A stretch of DNA of 64,000 bases from NCBI GenBank assembly GCA_900318775.1, contig ONLY01000002.1, positions 92,050 to 156,049 on the forward strand, given 5' to 3'. How positions within the stretch are numbered: the first letter of the stretch is position 1; every line of letters starts with the position of its first letter. Of this stretch, positions 44,329 to 53,209 are shown piece after piece. Under the pieces are notes generated by a model. The model was not told the DNA's origin. It did not search any database and saw only the letters and a list, made by a program, of their open reading frames with translations. A program made the position numbers and the translations under genes. The DNA is from an uncultured Prevotellaceae bacterium (GTDB lineage Bacteria > Bacteroidota > Bacteroidia > Bacteroidales > Bacteroidaceae).

Positions 44329-44336
44329 CAAAAGTA
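44329..44336 (-). promoter_or_regulatory. -7 box of licD-like gene
   Basis: Minus-strand TACTTTTG fits TAnnTTTG, 17 nt upstream of the ATG at 44312. Only 14 bp separate it from the opposing -7 box at 44351. Confidence 0.6.
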
Positions 44337-44350
44337 CAAAATATTTTCCA

Positions 44351-44358
44351 TATCTTTG
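44351..44358 (+). promoter_or_regulatory. -7 box of the GNT-I-like glycosyltransferase gene
   Basis: TATCTTTG fits TAnnTTTG, 5 nt upstream of the ATG at 44364, so the mRNA is nearly leaderless. Face-to-back with the licD promoter, the two polymerase sites overlap. Confidence 0.6.
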
Positions 44359-44363
44359 CACAC

Positions 44364-45359
44364 ATGAACGCACCAGTTACCCTCTTTGTCTATAATCGTG
44401 CCGACAACACGAAGAAAACCCTCGATGCACTCCTTGCCAACACGATGGCCAAGGACACAGCATTATATGTCTTTTCGGATGGCGGAAAAGATGAAAAGTC
44501 ATGGAAACAAGTCATGGAGGTCCGCGCTCTTCTCCACCAAGTCAAGGACGAAACAGAGCAAAAGGGGCTATTGAAAAGCATGACCCTCATTGAGCGTCCT
44601 GAAAACATTTATCTTGAACGGAACATTACCGAAGGTATAGCCCAAGTGTTTGAGACCCACGACCGCATCATCGTGCTGGAGGATGACATCTGTACGTCTC
44701 CTTACTATCTCCAATACATGAATCAGGCCTTCGACCTCTATGCCAATGTGCCACGTGTCATGCATGTGGCAGGTTTTACTAACTTGAGCCTTCCCGTTTT
44801 CTCCAAAGGCAGCCAGCCGTCAACGGATGCTTCTTCATCTTCTGACCCTCAATATCCTTTCTACTTTACGCCTCACATGTCTGGTTGGGGGTGGGGCACT
44901 TGGCGTGACCGCTGGCAGCAGCATTTTGTGCATTACAAGACTCGTGAGGAGGCACTTCGGGGTTTGACAGCGTCCGATCTTGACGCTCTTCAATATGGAG
45001 GCGTGTTTCCTTGTTTGAAGAGCTTGGACAAGCGCCCGATTCCATGGGATATCTGTTGGGAAATCGCCATATACAAAGCAAATGGCCTGTGCCTCACTCC
45101 AGCCCACACGCTTGTGCGGAACATAGGCTTGCAGCGCGGCACACATTTCCGTGCCTTTTCCATTCTTCAGCGCTTTGAGTTCGACCGTGAGCCTCTTCAG
45201 CAGCCTCTCTCCCTTACGCGCATAGAAAATCCGCAAAAAGACCCTCGTATTGAGGCGCTCTTTGCGGAAGCCATTCGCGATTGGGGCATTCGTTACACCC
45301 CGCTCGGCAAAATCATTCGTTTTCTTTATAAGAAGTGTTGTTCTTCAACAGCCTCTTAA
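44364..45359 (+). CDS. Glycosyltransferase, GNT-I-like GT-A fold
   Basis: A 331-aa protein. The N-terminus reads APVTLFVYNRADNTKKTLDAL, then ALYVFSDGGKDEKSW and the metal-binding acidic motif RIIVLEDDICTSPYYLQYMNQA, which resembles the EDD motif and following SPxFLxYM of GNT-I/POMGnT1-like N-acetylglucosaminyltransferases. The second half has the conserved HMSGWGWGTWRDRW segment seen in bacterial members. The ATG at 44364 is supported by the -7 box just upstream; the frame is open further 5' only as antisense of licD. Likely a sugar transferase for the same glycan that LicD modifies. Acceptor and donor unknown. Confidence 0.85.
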   Translation: MNAPVTLFVYNRADNTKKTLDALLANTMAKDTALYVFSDGGKDEKSWKQVMEVRALLHQVKDETEQKGLLKSMTLIERPENIYLERNITEGIAQVFETHDRIIVLEDDICTSPYYLQYMNQAFDLYANVPRVMHVAGFTNLSLPVFSKGSQPSTDASSSSDPQYPFYFTPHMSGWGWGTWRDRWQQHFVHYKTREEALRGLTASDLDALQYGGVFPCLKSLDKRPIPWDICWEIAIYKANGLCLTPAHTLVRNIGLQRGTHFRAFSILQRFEFDREPLQQPLSLTRIENPQKDPRIEALFAEAIRDWGIRYTPLGKIIRFLYKKCCSSTAS

Positions 45360-45360
45360 A

Positions 45361-45425
45361 CGGTGTGAGTCACACCGGTACCCTCGGTCTGACTCAGACC
45401 GCCACCCTCGGTGTGAGTCACACCG
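45361..45425. repeat. Array of three 17-bp perfect palindromes at 24-bp period
   Basis: CGGTGTGAGTCACACCG (45361-45377), CGGTCTGACTCAGACCG (45385-45401) and CGGTGTGAGTCACACCG (45409-45425). Spacers are GTACCCT and CCACCCT. The middle unit differs from the outer ones by compensating changes that keep the palindrome perfect. It begins one base after the glycosyltransferase stop codon, in the gap to the convergent GH43 gene. Confidence 0.95.
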
Positions 45426-45463
45426 CCTGAGAGGCGCAATGAGCGCCCCTCTTAGGGGTATGC

Positions 45464-46996
45464 CTAATGGATTATCACCGTCTTTCCTTTGCGGAGATAG
45501 ATGCCCTTGGTGGGGGTGGTGACAGGTGTGCCCTGCAGCGTGTAGAACACGGAGGCTTCTTCGTCAGTCTGAACTAGTGTCTCGTCAATGTGGGTTGTGG
45601 AGGTATTGAAGCGCCACCAGTCCCAGTTGAAGAGGGTTTCTGTGCTGCTGCCCGCAAAGCTGAAGTGGAGGCTATGTGTGCCAGTAGGTATGTTTGTCAA
45701 GTCAAACGTGCGCTCTTCCCAGACATCCAGTCCCCCTGTTGATTCTATGCGGAAACGTCCCAAGGCCTTTCCGCGTGCATGGTCTTGACGTATCACTAAT
45801 GTGCCCGCATTGGAGGCAGCAGCGATGCGTAGCGTGATGGATTGGGCTCCCTTTGTCCCGAAGTCAATATTGGCCACGCGCATGGAATCTCCTGCATGAA
45901 TGTCTGTCACATACACGCCTGTCTTCTCGTTGCCAACCACGTGAATGCCATAAGCGGCATTGAGCGTTTCTGCCTGCTGCTGCTCATAGGGGTTCATGGT
46001 GCAGAGCGCCTTCACGCCTTGGTGGGTTGATGTGATGGGACGGATGGTGCCATCCTCGTTGAAGTGCATCTCTTCCACTGCCATGCTGCGGTTGAATCCG
46101 CCTCCGCCTGGCGCCCACCCTGTGTGGTAGAAGAAGTAATCCTTCCCTTTATAATGTACCATGCCACTGTGGTTGGTGAATGAGCCAGTGTTCTGTTGTG
46201 TCATGACTTGACCCTTATATTCCCAAGGTCCTTCAGGGCTTTTGCTCATGCTGTAGGAGATGTGCTCGGGCACACCACCTGCCGCATACATCAGGTAGTA
46301 GTTGTCCCCACGCTTGTCAAGCCAAGGTCCTTCCTCATAGCAGTCCTTTCCGGTCACCTTGTCGTCCACCTTTACACCACCAAATGCTTCTGCGGTCAGC
46401 GGCACTTCCACGATGCCATTCTTGCCGCTGCTTTTGTCGAGCATCAGCATGTTGCTTCTCAGTTTGGCATAGCGGAGTTTGTTGTTTCCCCAATAGAGAT
46501 AGGCTTTCCCGTCATCGTCGATGAAGACCGTGGGGTCGATGTCGCCACCTTCGCCTGTGTTGACGAGAGGCTGCTTTAGGGCGTCCTTGAAGGGGCCAGA
46601 AGGCTTGTCGCTCTTCGCCACACCGATGTAGTGGCGCCAGTCGTTAGGCTTCGACAGGCATATATACCAATAGTAGGTACCATTCTTCTCCACACACTGG
46701 CTGGCCCAGCATGTTCCTTCACGCCCCCAGCTGAAAGCTGTACGGGGCATTGCTTCACCGTGGTCGGTCCAGTTCACCATATCAATGGTGGAATACACAC
46801 GCCAGCGCTCCATGTAGTAGAAGTCATTCACTCCAGGCACATTCATGTCCTCGTCGCAATAGACATAAAGGCTGTCATTGGCCGTGCAGGCCATTGGTGC
46901 AGGGTCAGCAGTATAGCAATGTGACACAATCGGATTCTGTGCCCATCCGTTTCCGCTGAGCAGCAGTAGCACAAAGGCAAGTTGTAGCTTCTTCAT
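45464..46996 (-). CDS. Secreted glycoside hydrolase family 43 with C-terminal CBM6-like domain
   Basis: A 510-aa secreted enzyme with a signal peptide (MKKLQLAFVLLLLSGNGWA). The five-bladed GH43 propeller shows the catalytic Asp (YTADPAPMA), the pKa-tuning Asp (DIDPTVFIDDDGKAYLYWGN) and the general acid Glu (CYEEGPWLDKRGDNYYLMYA). Family members are mostly arabinofuranosidases and xylosidases. Residues about 330-480 resemble a CBM6-type galactose-binding fold. The C-terminus FYTLQGTPVTTPTKGIYLRKGKTVI is the Prevotella-type tail also seen in surface proteins A and B. I place the start at 46996; the ATG at 47005 follows a 12-bp hairpin by only 2 nt, with no room for a ribosome. It lies 62 bp downstream of the GH95 gene. 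Confidence 0.87.
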   Translation of the reverse strand: MKKLQLAFVLLLLSGNGWAQNPIVSHCYTADPAPMACTANDSLYVYCDEDMNVPGVNDFYYMERWRVYSTIDMVNWTDHGEAMPRTAFSWGREGTCWASQCVEKNGTYYWYICLSKPNDWRHYIGVAKSDKPSGPFKDALKQPLVNTGEGGDIDPTVFIDDDGKAYLYWGNNKLRYAKLRSNMLMLDKSSGKNGIVEVPLTAEAFGGVKVDDKVTGKDCYEEGPWLDKRGDNYYLMYAAGGVPEHISYSMSKSPEGPWEYKGQVMTQQNTGSFTNHSGMVHYKGKDYFFYHTGWAPGGGGFNRSMAVEEMHFNEDGTIRPITSTHQGVKALCTMNPYEQQQAETLNAAYGIHVVGNEKTGVYVTDIHAGDSMRVANIDFGTKGAQSITLRIAAASNAGTLVIRQDHARGKALGRFRIESTGGLDVWEERTFDLTNIPTGTHSLHFSFAGSSTETLFNWDWWRFNTSTTHIDETLVQTDEEASVFYTLQGTPVTTPTKGIYLRKGKTVIIH

Positions 46997-47007
46997 TTCT
47001 TTCATGT

Positions 47008-47035
47008 GATGGTGGTAGCCGGAGCTACCACCATC
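47008..47035 (-). promoter_or_regulatory. Intercistronic hairpin in front of the GH43 gene
   Basis: A perfect 12-bp stem with arm GATGGTGGTAGC (47008-47019), loop 47020-47023, complement 47024-47035. It has no T tract on either strand, so it is not a normal terminator. It ends 11 nt before the ATG at 46996 and could control translation or protect processed mRNA. Confidence 0.6.
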
Positions 47036-47058
47036 CTCTGTTTCTTTACAATGATTAT

Positions 47059-49560
47059 TTAACGGCGCTTCGAGTTTTTGTTGGCTCCTTTCGCGTCTGT
47101 GGCATTCGCCTGGAACACCTTATATTCTTTACCGGCCTCGGTGCGGAGGTCATACTCATACACGGTCTTCAATTCTGCAGATGGCTTCTTTGCCAGAGAA
47201 GAAGAGAGAAGAGGCGTCTTCACCTCGGCAGGTGCATAGAGCGGATTGGGGCATGCGCCTTTCGCTTTGGTCAGGCCAGCACCCTTCAAAGGTGTGTAAG
47301 AACGCAGACGAATGACACCGCCAATGCCGGAACGGATTGTGGCTTGGCACAACTTTCCTTCTTGCCAGTTCATGCTCACCTCGAAGTCGCCACGGGCCTT
47401 GAGACCTGTTACCTCGCCTGTGCTCCAGCTTGTGGGCAAAGAAGGAAGCAGGTGCACAGCACCATCGTGGCTCTGTAGCAACATCTCCGCAATACCAGCA
47501 GTAGCGCCAAAGTTGCCGTCAATTTGGAAAGGTGGATGTGCGTCGAAGAGGTTAGGGAAGGTGCGTCCATTCGGATACTGTCTGGATGCCATCTCTGAAG
47601 GTAGCAATTTCAGCATGTTGGTCAAGATGGTCAGGGCATGGTCACCGTTCAGCATGCGTGCCCAGAAACAGATTTTCCAACCCAGGCTCCATCCTGTAGC
47701 TTCATCACCACGTTCTCTCAAAGTCTCCTGAGCAGCAGCGAAAAGCTCGTTGTGAGAGTAAGGGCTGATTTGGTTTGAGGGGAACAGGCCATACAGATGT
47801 GAGATGTGGCGGTGCTGGTTGTTAGGGTCATCTGCATCTTGCAGCCACTCTTGCAACTGTCCGTATTGGCCAATCTGCATGGGGGGCAACTTCGCAATCG
47901 TCTTTCTCAGCGTCTGCTGATAGGCTTTGTCTTCACCTAAGATTTCTGCTGCTCTCAGTGTGTTTGACAAGGCATCGAACACAATCTGGTTGTCCATTGT
48001 GCAGCCAGCGGTAACGGGTGTGGCCTTGCCTCTTGGACCCTGCTCAGGGCTTACGGAAGGCACCATGACGAGCCAATGGTAAACGGGATGCTCCTGCATG
48101 TAGTCAAGATAGAAGTCGGCAGTACCCTTGATGATGGGATACCATTGGCGCAGGAAGTTCTTGTCACCCGTGTAAAGGTAGTGCTGCCACAGGTGTGTGG
48201 CGAGCCATGCGCCACCGTTAGGGAACATGCCCCATGCAGCTCCGTCCACAGGACCAGCAATGCGCCACAGGTCTGTATTGTGGTGGGCCATCCATCCCTT
48301 GCATCCATACATTTGCTGCGCGGTGATGGCACCCGTTTCGCTCAAGTCCTTAATCATAGAGAAGAACGGCTCAGTGGTCTCTTGCAGGTTGCACACCTCA
48401 GCAGGCCAGTAGTTCATCTCGGCATTGATGTTGATGGTGTATTTTGAGTCCCATGGTGCATCTCGCTTGTCGTTCCACACACCCTGCAGGTTGGCAGGCT
48501 GTCCACCTGGCTGTGACGATGAAATGAGCAGGTAGCGGCCATAATTGAAGAGCAATGCCACCATGCCCCAGTCTTGGCTGCCAGCAAAGGCGTCCAAGCG
48601 CTTGTCGGTAGGCAATTGGCAATTGGCAGAAGAGGGAAGTGACAGGTGCACTCGGTTGTATTGCTTCTGATAGGCTTCAATGTGGCGAGCCATCAGAGTC
48701 TTGTAGTCATACTGCTGGGCAGCCTTCATGTACTGTGCATTCTTCTGTGCGGCATTTCCGCTGACATCTTTGTAGTTGACGAAGTTGGTGGCGGCAGAGA
48801 TGTATAGCGTGGCGCTCTTTGCTCCCTTCAGGGAAATGGTTCCGTTGTCACCATTGGTGGTCACGGTTCCGTCTGTCTCAACCTTGTAAAGGCATTCTGC
48901 AGTTAGTTTTCCATCGATGCCTTCATGGTGTACCCCCTGGATGCTGGCAACGATGCCACCCTCTTCCGTGCGGTATGTTGAATTGAAAGTGCATCCATGT
49001 TGGATGGTGATGTCGCTGGCCTTGTCTGCTTCCAGGCGCATCACGATGATGCCATCTGCCATAGATGCAAATGTGGTGCGGGTGTATTCTGTTCCGTTCG
49101 CCTTGAACGACACTTTCGAAAGAGCTGTACGAAGGTCCAATTCGCGGTGATAGTCAGTTACACTGCCTGGCTGCAAATCTTGATACTTCAATGTCAAGCT
49201 GCCTAACGTCAGGTACTTCATGCCATGAGGACCTTTGATGAACTGTTGGTTGATAAGGTCTTCTGCTTCCTTTTCCTTCCCGTCGAAGATGAGATTTCTC
49301 ACTTGGCCCAAGTAGTTCAACGCTGTTGTGCTGTTGTTGTTATGTGGGCCACCAGACCAGAAGGTCTCTTCATTCAGCTGAATCTCTTCAGTCTGTGTGC
49401 CGCCATATACCATGGCTCCAAGGTGGGAGTTGCCGATTGGCAGTGCCTCGAGCCAAATCTTGGCAGGAGCGTCATACCAAAGCGTTTCGGTGTTGTCTTT
49501 TTGCGCCGATAGGCTTACAGAAGTCAGCGCGACCAGTATGGTCAGCGCCCATTTTTTCAT
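47059..49560 (-). CDS. Secreted alpha-L-fucosidase, glycoside hydrolase family 95
   Basis: An 833-aa secreted inverting glycosidase, usually alpha-1,2-L-fucosidase; some members act on alpha-L-galactosides. Signal peptide [19 protein letters not shown]. The N-terminal beta domain begins [29 protein letters not shown]. The (alpha/alpha)6 barrel shows the catalytic-region Asn pair in [16 protein letters not shown], the acid Glu in PSVSPEQ and the Asp in [11 protein letters not shown], all matching GH95. A 7-bp repeat (48611-48624) encodes the SANCQLP segment near residue 320 outside the conserved core. It has a promoter at 49613-49620 and is followed by GH43. The ATG at 49560 starts the signal peptide; an alternative at 49569 adds three residues. 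Confidence 0.92.
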   Translation of the reverse strand: MKKWALTILVALTSVSLSAQKDNTETLWYDAPAKIWLEALPIGNSHLGAMVYGGTQTEEIQLNEETFWSGGPHNNNSTTALNYLGQVRNLIFDGKEKEAEDLINQQFIKGPHGMKYLTLGSLTLKYQDLQPGSVTDYHRELDLRTALSKVSFKANGTEYTRTTFASMADGIIVMRLEADKASDITIQHGCTFNSTYRTEEGGIVASIQGVHHEGIDGKLTAECLYKVETDGTVTTNGDNGTISLKGAKSATLYISAATNFVNYKDVSGNAAQKNAQYMKAAQQYDYKTLMARHIEAYQKQYNRVHLSLPSSANCQLPTDKRLDAFAGSQDWGMVALLFNYGRYLLISSSQPGGQPANLQGVWNDKRDAPWDSKYTININAEMNYWPAEVCNLQETTEPFFSMIKDLSETGAITAQQMYGCKGWMAHHNTDLWRIAGPVDGAAWGMFPNGGAWLATHLWQHYLYTGDKNFLRQWYPIIKGTADFYLDYMQEHPVYHWLVMVPSVSPEQGPRGKATPVTAGCTMDNQIVFDALSNTLRAAEILGEDKAYQQTLRKTIAKLPPMQIGQYGQLQEWLQDADDPNNQHRHISHLYGLFPSNQISPYSHNELFAAAQETLRERGDEATGWSLGWKICFWARMLNGDHALTILTNMLKLLPSEMASRQYPNGRTFPNLFDAHPPFQIDGNFGATAGIAEMLLQSHDGAVHLLPSLPTSWSTGEVTGLKARGDFEVSMNWQEGKLCQATIRSGIGGVIRLRSYTPLKGAGLTKAKGACPNPLYAPAEVKTPLLSSSLAKKPSAELKTVYEYDLRTEAGKEYKVFQANATDAKGANKNSKRR
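48611..48624 (+). repeat. Short heptad repeat inside GH95 gene
   Basis: GGCAATT twice in a row, then GGCAGAA. It belongs to the ACARTTG heptad family also seen in prmC (10939) and at 63830. Confidence 0.55.
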
Positions 49561-49612
49561 ACAAGTCATATACGTTTTAGGTCTTTAGAGTTTGTTAATC
49601 CATATTGCCTTG

Positions 49613-49620
49613 CAAAGTTA
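49613..49620 (-). promoter_or_regulatory. -7 box of the GH95-GH43 unit
   Basis: Minus-strand TAACTTTG fits TAnnTTTG, about 50 nt upstream of the GH95 start. Confidence 0.55.
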
Positions 49621-49698
49621 CCCTTTCTAGAATAACGGGCTTTGTGGGCATGTAACACATCTTTCCAAATTTGAAACTCCATCTGTCCACAAACAAAG

Positions 49699-49739
49699 AG
49701 CACGGAAAGAAAACGCATGCTGCGTTGTCTTTCCGTGCT
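49699..49739 (-). terminator. Terminator of the DUF4954 gene
   Basis: An 11-bp outer stem (AGCACGGAAAG, 49699-49709, with 49729-49739) and an inner ACGCA/TGCGT stem. On the minus strand a T-rich stretch follows (CTCTTTGTTTG). Confidence 0.75.
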
Positions 49740-49776
49740 GGCGGAGTATTCAACCCTGCTCCAAAAGGGCAGAGGA

Positions 49777-51543
49777 TTATTTTACGCTTTCCAAGAAATC
49801 GCGGAGCTGCTCAGCGTCCACATCACCCATCTGGAACTCCTTCTCGGCATCGTCTTTCACCATCTTGAGCCAAAGGGCATGAGCTTCTTCTGCTTCTCTG
49901 AACCAATGGTCGCGGTCAATGAAAAGGTTGCTGCCCTGTTGCTGCATGATGGAGTTGGCATAGGTCTGTTCGTACTGCTTGTAGTGCTGGTGAATCTGCT
50001 GGAGGATTTCACACAGTTCGCTGGCTGTGCTGATGCTGCCGCGTTCAATGTCGCGTGCTACGCTTTCCAATTCGCTTTGGGGCGCCAGCATGCCCATCAT
50101 GTCAACCCAACGTCCTCCATTGGCCTCATTGGTTTCTGCTGTGTTGTCCTGGAAACAATGGTAGAGGAACAACTTGATGGCAAGTTCGTAGTATTGGATG
50201 CCTTTGAGCAGGGCGCTGCGCTTGATGCGGCATCCGCCATAAGTGAAGACATCGGTGCTCTCTGGATTTTGTTGCAGAAGTTCTTCGAGCAGAGCTTTGC
50301 CATCAAGAACAGACTGAATGATGTAAGGGTTAGGGAAGGCGTAGTTGATGAGGTCTGTACGAGCACTGAGTGGACGTTTGTCGCGCTTAGGCCATTTGCC
50401 TACATCACGCCAGGTGCCTACCGTGCGGAGGTTGATGCCGGGGACAAGCCATGTGTCACGCCCTTCTGCAATCACGTAACTGAATGGAAGTTTTTGTACT
50501 TGAGGGTGGTTTTGTACCTTGCCCATGACCATAGAGAATGAACCGACGTGGGCGGGCCAAAGGATATGGCTGCCAGAGGCTGTCTTGCTGCCCCTGTCGA
50601 GTGTGCCCCAGTGAATAGGCCCCATCTTATAGGCATGGTTGCTTTGATTGGTGCCAGAGCCTGCGTTGTAGAAAGAGAATGCACCGCCAATGAGCAGTGT
50701 GCTCTTGTGGTGACTAGTGGCAAAGGGGCCACAGAAGGCAGCACAGGATTCACCATTGTCCATATAGCTATTGGCGAAGAATACACTGGCCTCAGAAGAG
50801 AAACCCTTGCCAATGTGGACAGACTCGCCTACGAAACTACAATACACTTTTGCCCCATCAATCACGCTTGCTCCTGCTGCTACCACGCTGTCCTCGATGA
50901 TGACGTCAGACCCGATGAGTGTCGCTGCATCATCTGTGCTGAGAATCGTGCAGTTGTTGAGTTTGCAGCTGCCTTGTACTTCGCATCCTTCTCCTATACG
51001 CACGTTGTTCATCTCTTTAACGCCTACCACACGGGAGTTGGAACCGATGTGAGGAGCTGTCATTTGTGTGTTGACTGTGGCCAGCTTCTTCACTTTAGGG
51101 AAGTTGATCATGAGCCATGCAAGTTGTGCAGTCAGGCCTTCGAAGATGACAATATTGCCATCCCCGCCTTCATTGAGTACGGAGATTTCGGTTCCACAAC
51201 CGAAGGTGCTCCCTTCTTGATTGGTAATGACTCCTACATTGGCCACATAGCAGCGGTCACCAATTTGGGTGTTGGAGATGTAGCCGCGGATGTTCTCTAC
51301 AAGGCAGTCGTCGCCTATAATGACATTGCGGAGCACGGCATTGTGTACGCAGCAGTGGCGGCGGAAGCCCTCTTCCAGTTCGACGGTTCCGTTCAGGTTG
51401 CCTATTTCGTTATGCCCGTAAAGCATCACGTTGCTGAGGAATGAAGGTACAAACCCTTCATCTACCAGAATGTCCGACCAGTCCTCGGCCCAACATCCAC
51501 GCTCTTCTAGCTGAGCGATTTCGTTCACAGTCAGTTCTCTCAT
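49777..51543 (-). CDS. DUF4954 family protein with left-handed beta-helix (hexapeptide) region
   Basis: A 588-aa cytoplasmic protein found across Bacteroidetes; function unknown. Residues about 45-300 consist of imperfect hexapeptide turns of the (I/V/L)GxxxxI type (NVIIGDDCLVENI, NTQIGDRCYVANVGVITN, VRIGEGCEVQGSCKL, SDVIIEDSVVAAGASVIDGAKV), giving the left-handed beta-helix of acyl- and nucleotidyltransferases. The C-terminal half is mainly helical and ends with a DVDAEQLRDFLESVK tail. The fold suggests a sugar-nucleotide or acyl transferase or binding role, but no catalytic His of the acyltransferases can be assigned. It follows hflX by 60 bp on the same strand and has a strong terminator. 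Confidence 0.8.
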   Translation of the reverse strand: MRELTVNEIAQLEERGCWAEDWSDILVDEGFVPSFLSNVMLYGHNEIGNLNGTVELEEGFRRHCCVHNAVLRNVIIGDDCLVENIRGYISNTQIGDRCYVANVGVITNQEGSTFGCGTEISVLNEGGDGNIVIFEGLTAQLAWLMINFPKVKKLATVNTQMTAPHIGSNSRVVGVKEMNNVRIGEGCEVQGSCKLNNCTILSTDDAATLIGSDVIIEDSVVAAGASVIDGAKVYCSFVGESVHIGKGFSSEASVFFANSYMDNGESCAAFCGPFATSHHKSTLLIGGAFSFYNAGSGTNQSNHAYKMGPIHWGTLDRGSKTASGSHILWPAHVGSFSMVMGKVQNHPQVQKLPFSYVIAEGRDTWLVPGINLRTVGTWRDVGKWPKRDKRPLSARTDLINYAFPNPYIIQSVLDGKALLEELLQQNPESTDVFTYGGCRIKRSALLKGIQYYELAIKLFLYHCFQDNTAETNEANGGRWVDMMGMLAPQSELESVARDIERGSISTASELCEILQQIHQHYKQYEQTYANSIMQQQGSNLFIDRDHWFREAEEAHALWLKMVKDDAEKEFQMGDVDAEQLRDFLESVK

Positions 51544-51603
51544 CAGTATATCTCCGTTTGAAGGTTTTCTTATCTGTCCTTTTGTGTTAATGTCCTTTGA
51601 TTG

Positions 51604-53043
51604 TTATTCGTCAGCATTCACTCCTTCGCCATTTGTGTCGTAAGTGTCGAACAGAAAATCGTTGTATGGGTATTTCTGTACGTGCATCTCGCGCACTTTT
51701 GTGTATAGGGCTTCCTTCAGCGTTTCCACGTTCTCGCGCTGGGTGGCGGAGATGAATAAGCAGTTGTCATTCAGCTTGGCCATCCATGTGCGGATAAGTT
51801 CGTCCAGAGGAATGTTCTCTTTGGTGCGTGGTGTCAGGTCATCTGCCTCTTTCTCCACCCACGTATAAGCATCTATCTTGTTGAAGATAATCATTTGGGG
51901 CTTGTCTGCGCATCCGAGGTCTCCCAATGTTTTCTCTACCACCTGTATCTGCTCTTCGAAGTCAGGGTGGCTGATATCGACCACGTGAAGCAGGAGGTCA
52001 GCCTCGCGCACCTCATCGAGTGTGCTCTTGAAAGACTCCACAAGGTCGGTGGGCAGTTTGCGGATGAAACCGACAGTGTCTGAAAGGAGAAATGGCAAAT
52101 TGCTGATGATGACCTTGCGCACAGTGGTGTCAAGCGTGGCAAAGAGCTTGTTCTCTGCAAAGATTTCACTTTTGGCCAACAAGTTCATGAGCGTGGATTT
52201 CCCCACGTTCGTGTAGCCTACGAGTGCAACTCGAATCAGTCGTCCACGGTTCTTGCGCTGCGTAGTTTTCTGTTGGTCTATCTCTACAAGGCGTTGCTTA
52301 AGCAGTGAAATGCGGTGGCGAATGATGCGTTGGTCCATCTCCAACTGGGTTTCACCCGGACCACGGAGTCCTACACTACCACCACGCTGTCGTTCCAAGT
52401 GTGTCCACAAACGGGTGAGTCGTGGAAGCATATAGCGGTATTGTGCCAATTCTACCTGTGTCTTAGCTGCAGCGGTTTGGGCACGCATCGCAAAGATGTC
52501 GAGGATGAGGCTGGTGCGGTCAAGAATCTTCACTTGCAGCACTTGCTCAATGTTGCGCATTTGCTTGGCAGAGAGCTCGTCGTCAAAAATCACCATTCCG
52601 ACAGGCTGAGGCACGTTCTCCTGCACCGCCAGTTGATTCTTCAGCAACTTCTCCAATTTCTTCTGTTTGCGGCTTTTGGGAGCCTCCATCTCATCATCCT
52701 CTGTATAATCATCTCCGTGGCGAGCTTTTGTGCCTGTTACAATGCTAGCTTGATAGGGATTTCCCAGTGCTATCTGCTCTTCCCAATAGGCATCCACTTC
52801 ATCTTGTTTGTCCTTGATGAACTGAGCGATTTCCTCTAGTTTGCCGCTACCCAAATAGGTGACGCTGCTGGGGCCATTCACTTTCTGTGTATAACGCTTG
52901 ATGACCTTGGCTCCTGCAGTCTCTGCCAGGAACTCAAGTTCATTCAGATATTCCTCGGTCTTTTTCTCGTTCTGTTGTGGAGTGATAAGCCCCACCAACA
53001 CAGCGGTTTCCACCTTCGCCTCTGTTATTACGAATTCTTTCAT
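51604..53043 (-). CDS. hflX: Ribosome-associated GTPase HflX
   Basis: A 479-aa GTPase that binds and splits stalled 70S ribosomes in stress. Domain order: N-terminal HflX domain (1-200, ATP-binding), linker helices with [21 protein letters not shown], the G domain (G1 [14 protein letters not shown]3 [11 protein letters not shown]4 NKIDAY) and a short C-terminal domain. An insertion of about 55 residues around 75-135 ([14 protein letters not shown]...[17 protein letters not shown]), acidic and then basic, interrupts the N-terminal domain before [12 protein letters not shown] -7 box (53062-53069) lies 18 nt upstream of the ATG at 53043. Confidence 0.95.
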   Translation of the reverse strand: MKEFVITEAKVETAVLVGLITPQQNEKKTEEYLNELEFLAETAGAKVIKRYTQKVNGPSSVTYLGSGKLEEIAQFIKDKQDEVDAYWEEQIALGNPYQASIVTGTKARHGDDYTEDDEMEAPKSRKQKKLEKLLKNQLAVQENVPQPVGMVIFDDELSAKQMRNIEQVLQVKILDRTSLILDIFAMRAQTAAAKTQVELAQYRYMLPRLTRLWTHLERQRGGSVGLRGPGETQLEMDQRIIRHRISLLKQRLVEIDQQKTTQRKNRGRLIRVALVGYTNVGKSTLMNLLAKSEIFAENKLFATLDTTVRKVIISNLPFLLSDTVGFIRKLPTDLVESFKSTLDEVREADLLLHVVDISHPDFEEQIQVVEKTLGDLGCADKPQMIIFNKIDAYTWVEKEADDLTPRTKENIPLDELIRTWMAKLNDNCLFISATQRENVETLKEALYTKVREMHVQKYPYNDFLFDTYDTNGEGVNADE

Positions 53044-53061
53044 TCAAATATGTTTTGAGTG

Positions 53062-53069
53062 CAAAGATA
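53062..53069 (-). promoter_or_regulatory. -7 box of hflX
   Basis: Minus-strand TATCTTTG fits TAnnTTTG. Confidence 0.6.
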
Positions 53070-53209
53070 CACAATTATTTACGAATTGGCGATTGCCCCT
53101 TTACAATTTATTTTACGATTTAGCAATTGGGCTTTTATTCTATCAATAAAAGAATCTCCAAAAGGTTCAATCCGTCGCAAAGGGGCAATCGTCAATGGGT
53201 TCGTTGCTG

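Noticed and set aside
45426..45457. A terminator between the convergent glycosyltransferase and GH43 genes
   Set aside because: The hairpin (GAGGCGC with GCGCCCCTC) has a 2-nt bulge and no T tract on either strand.
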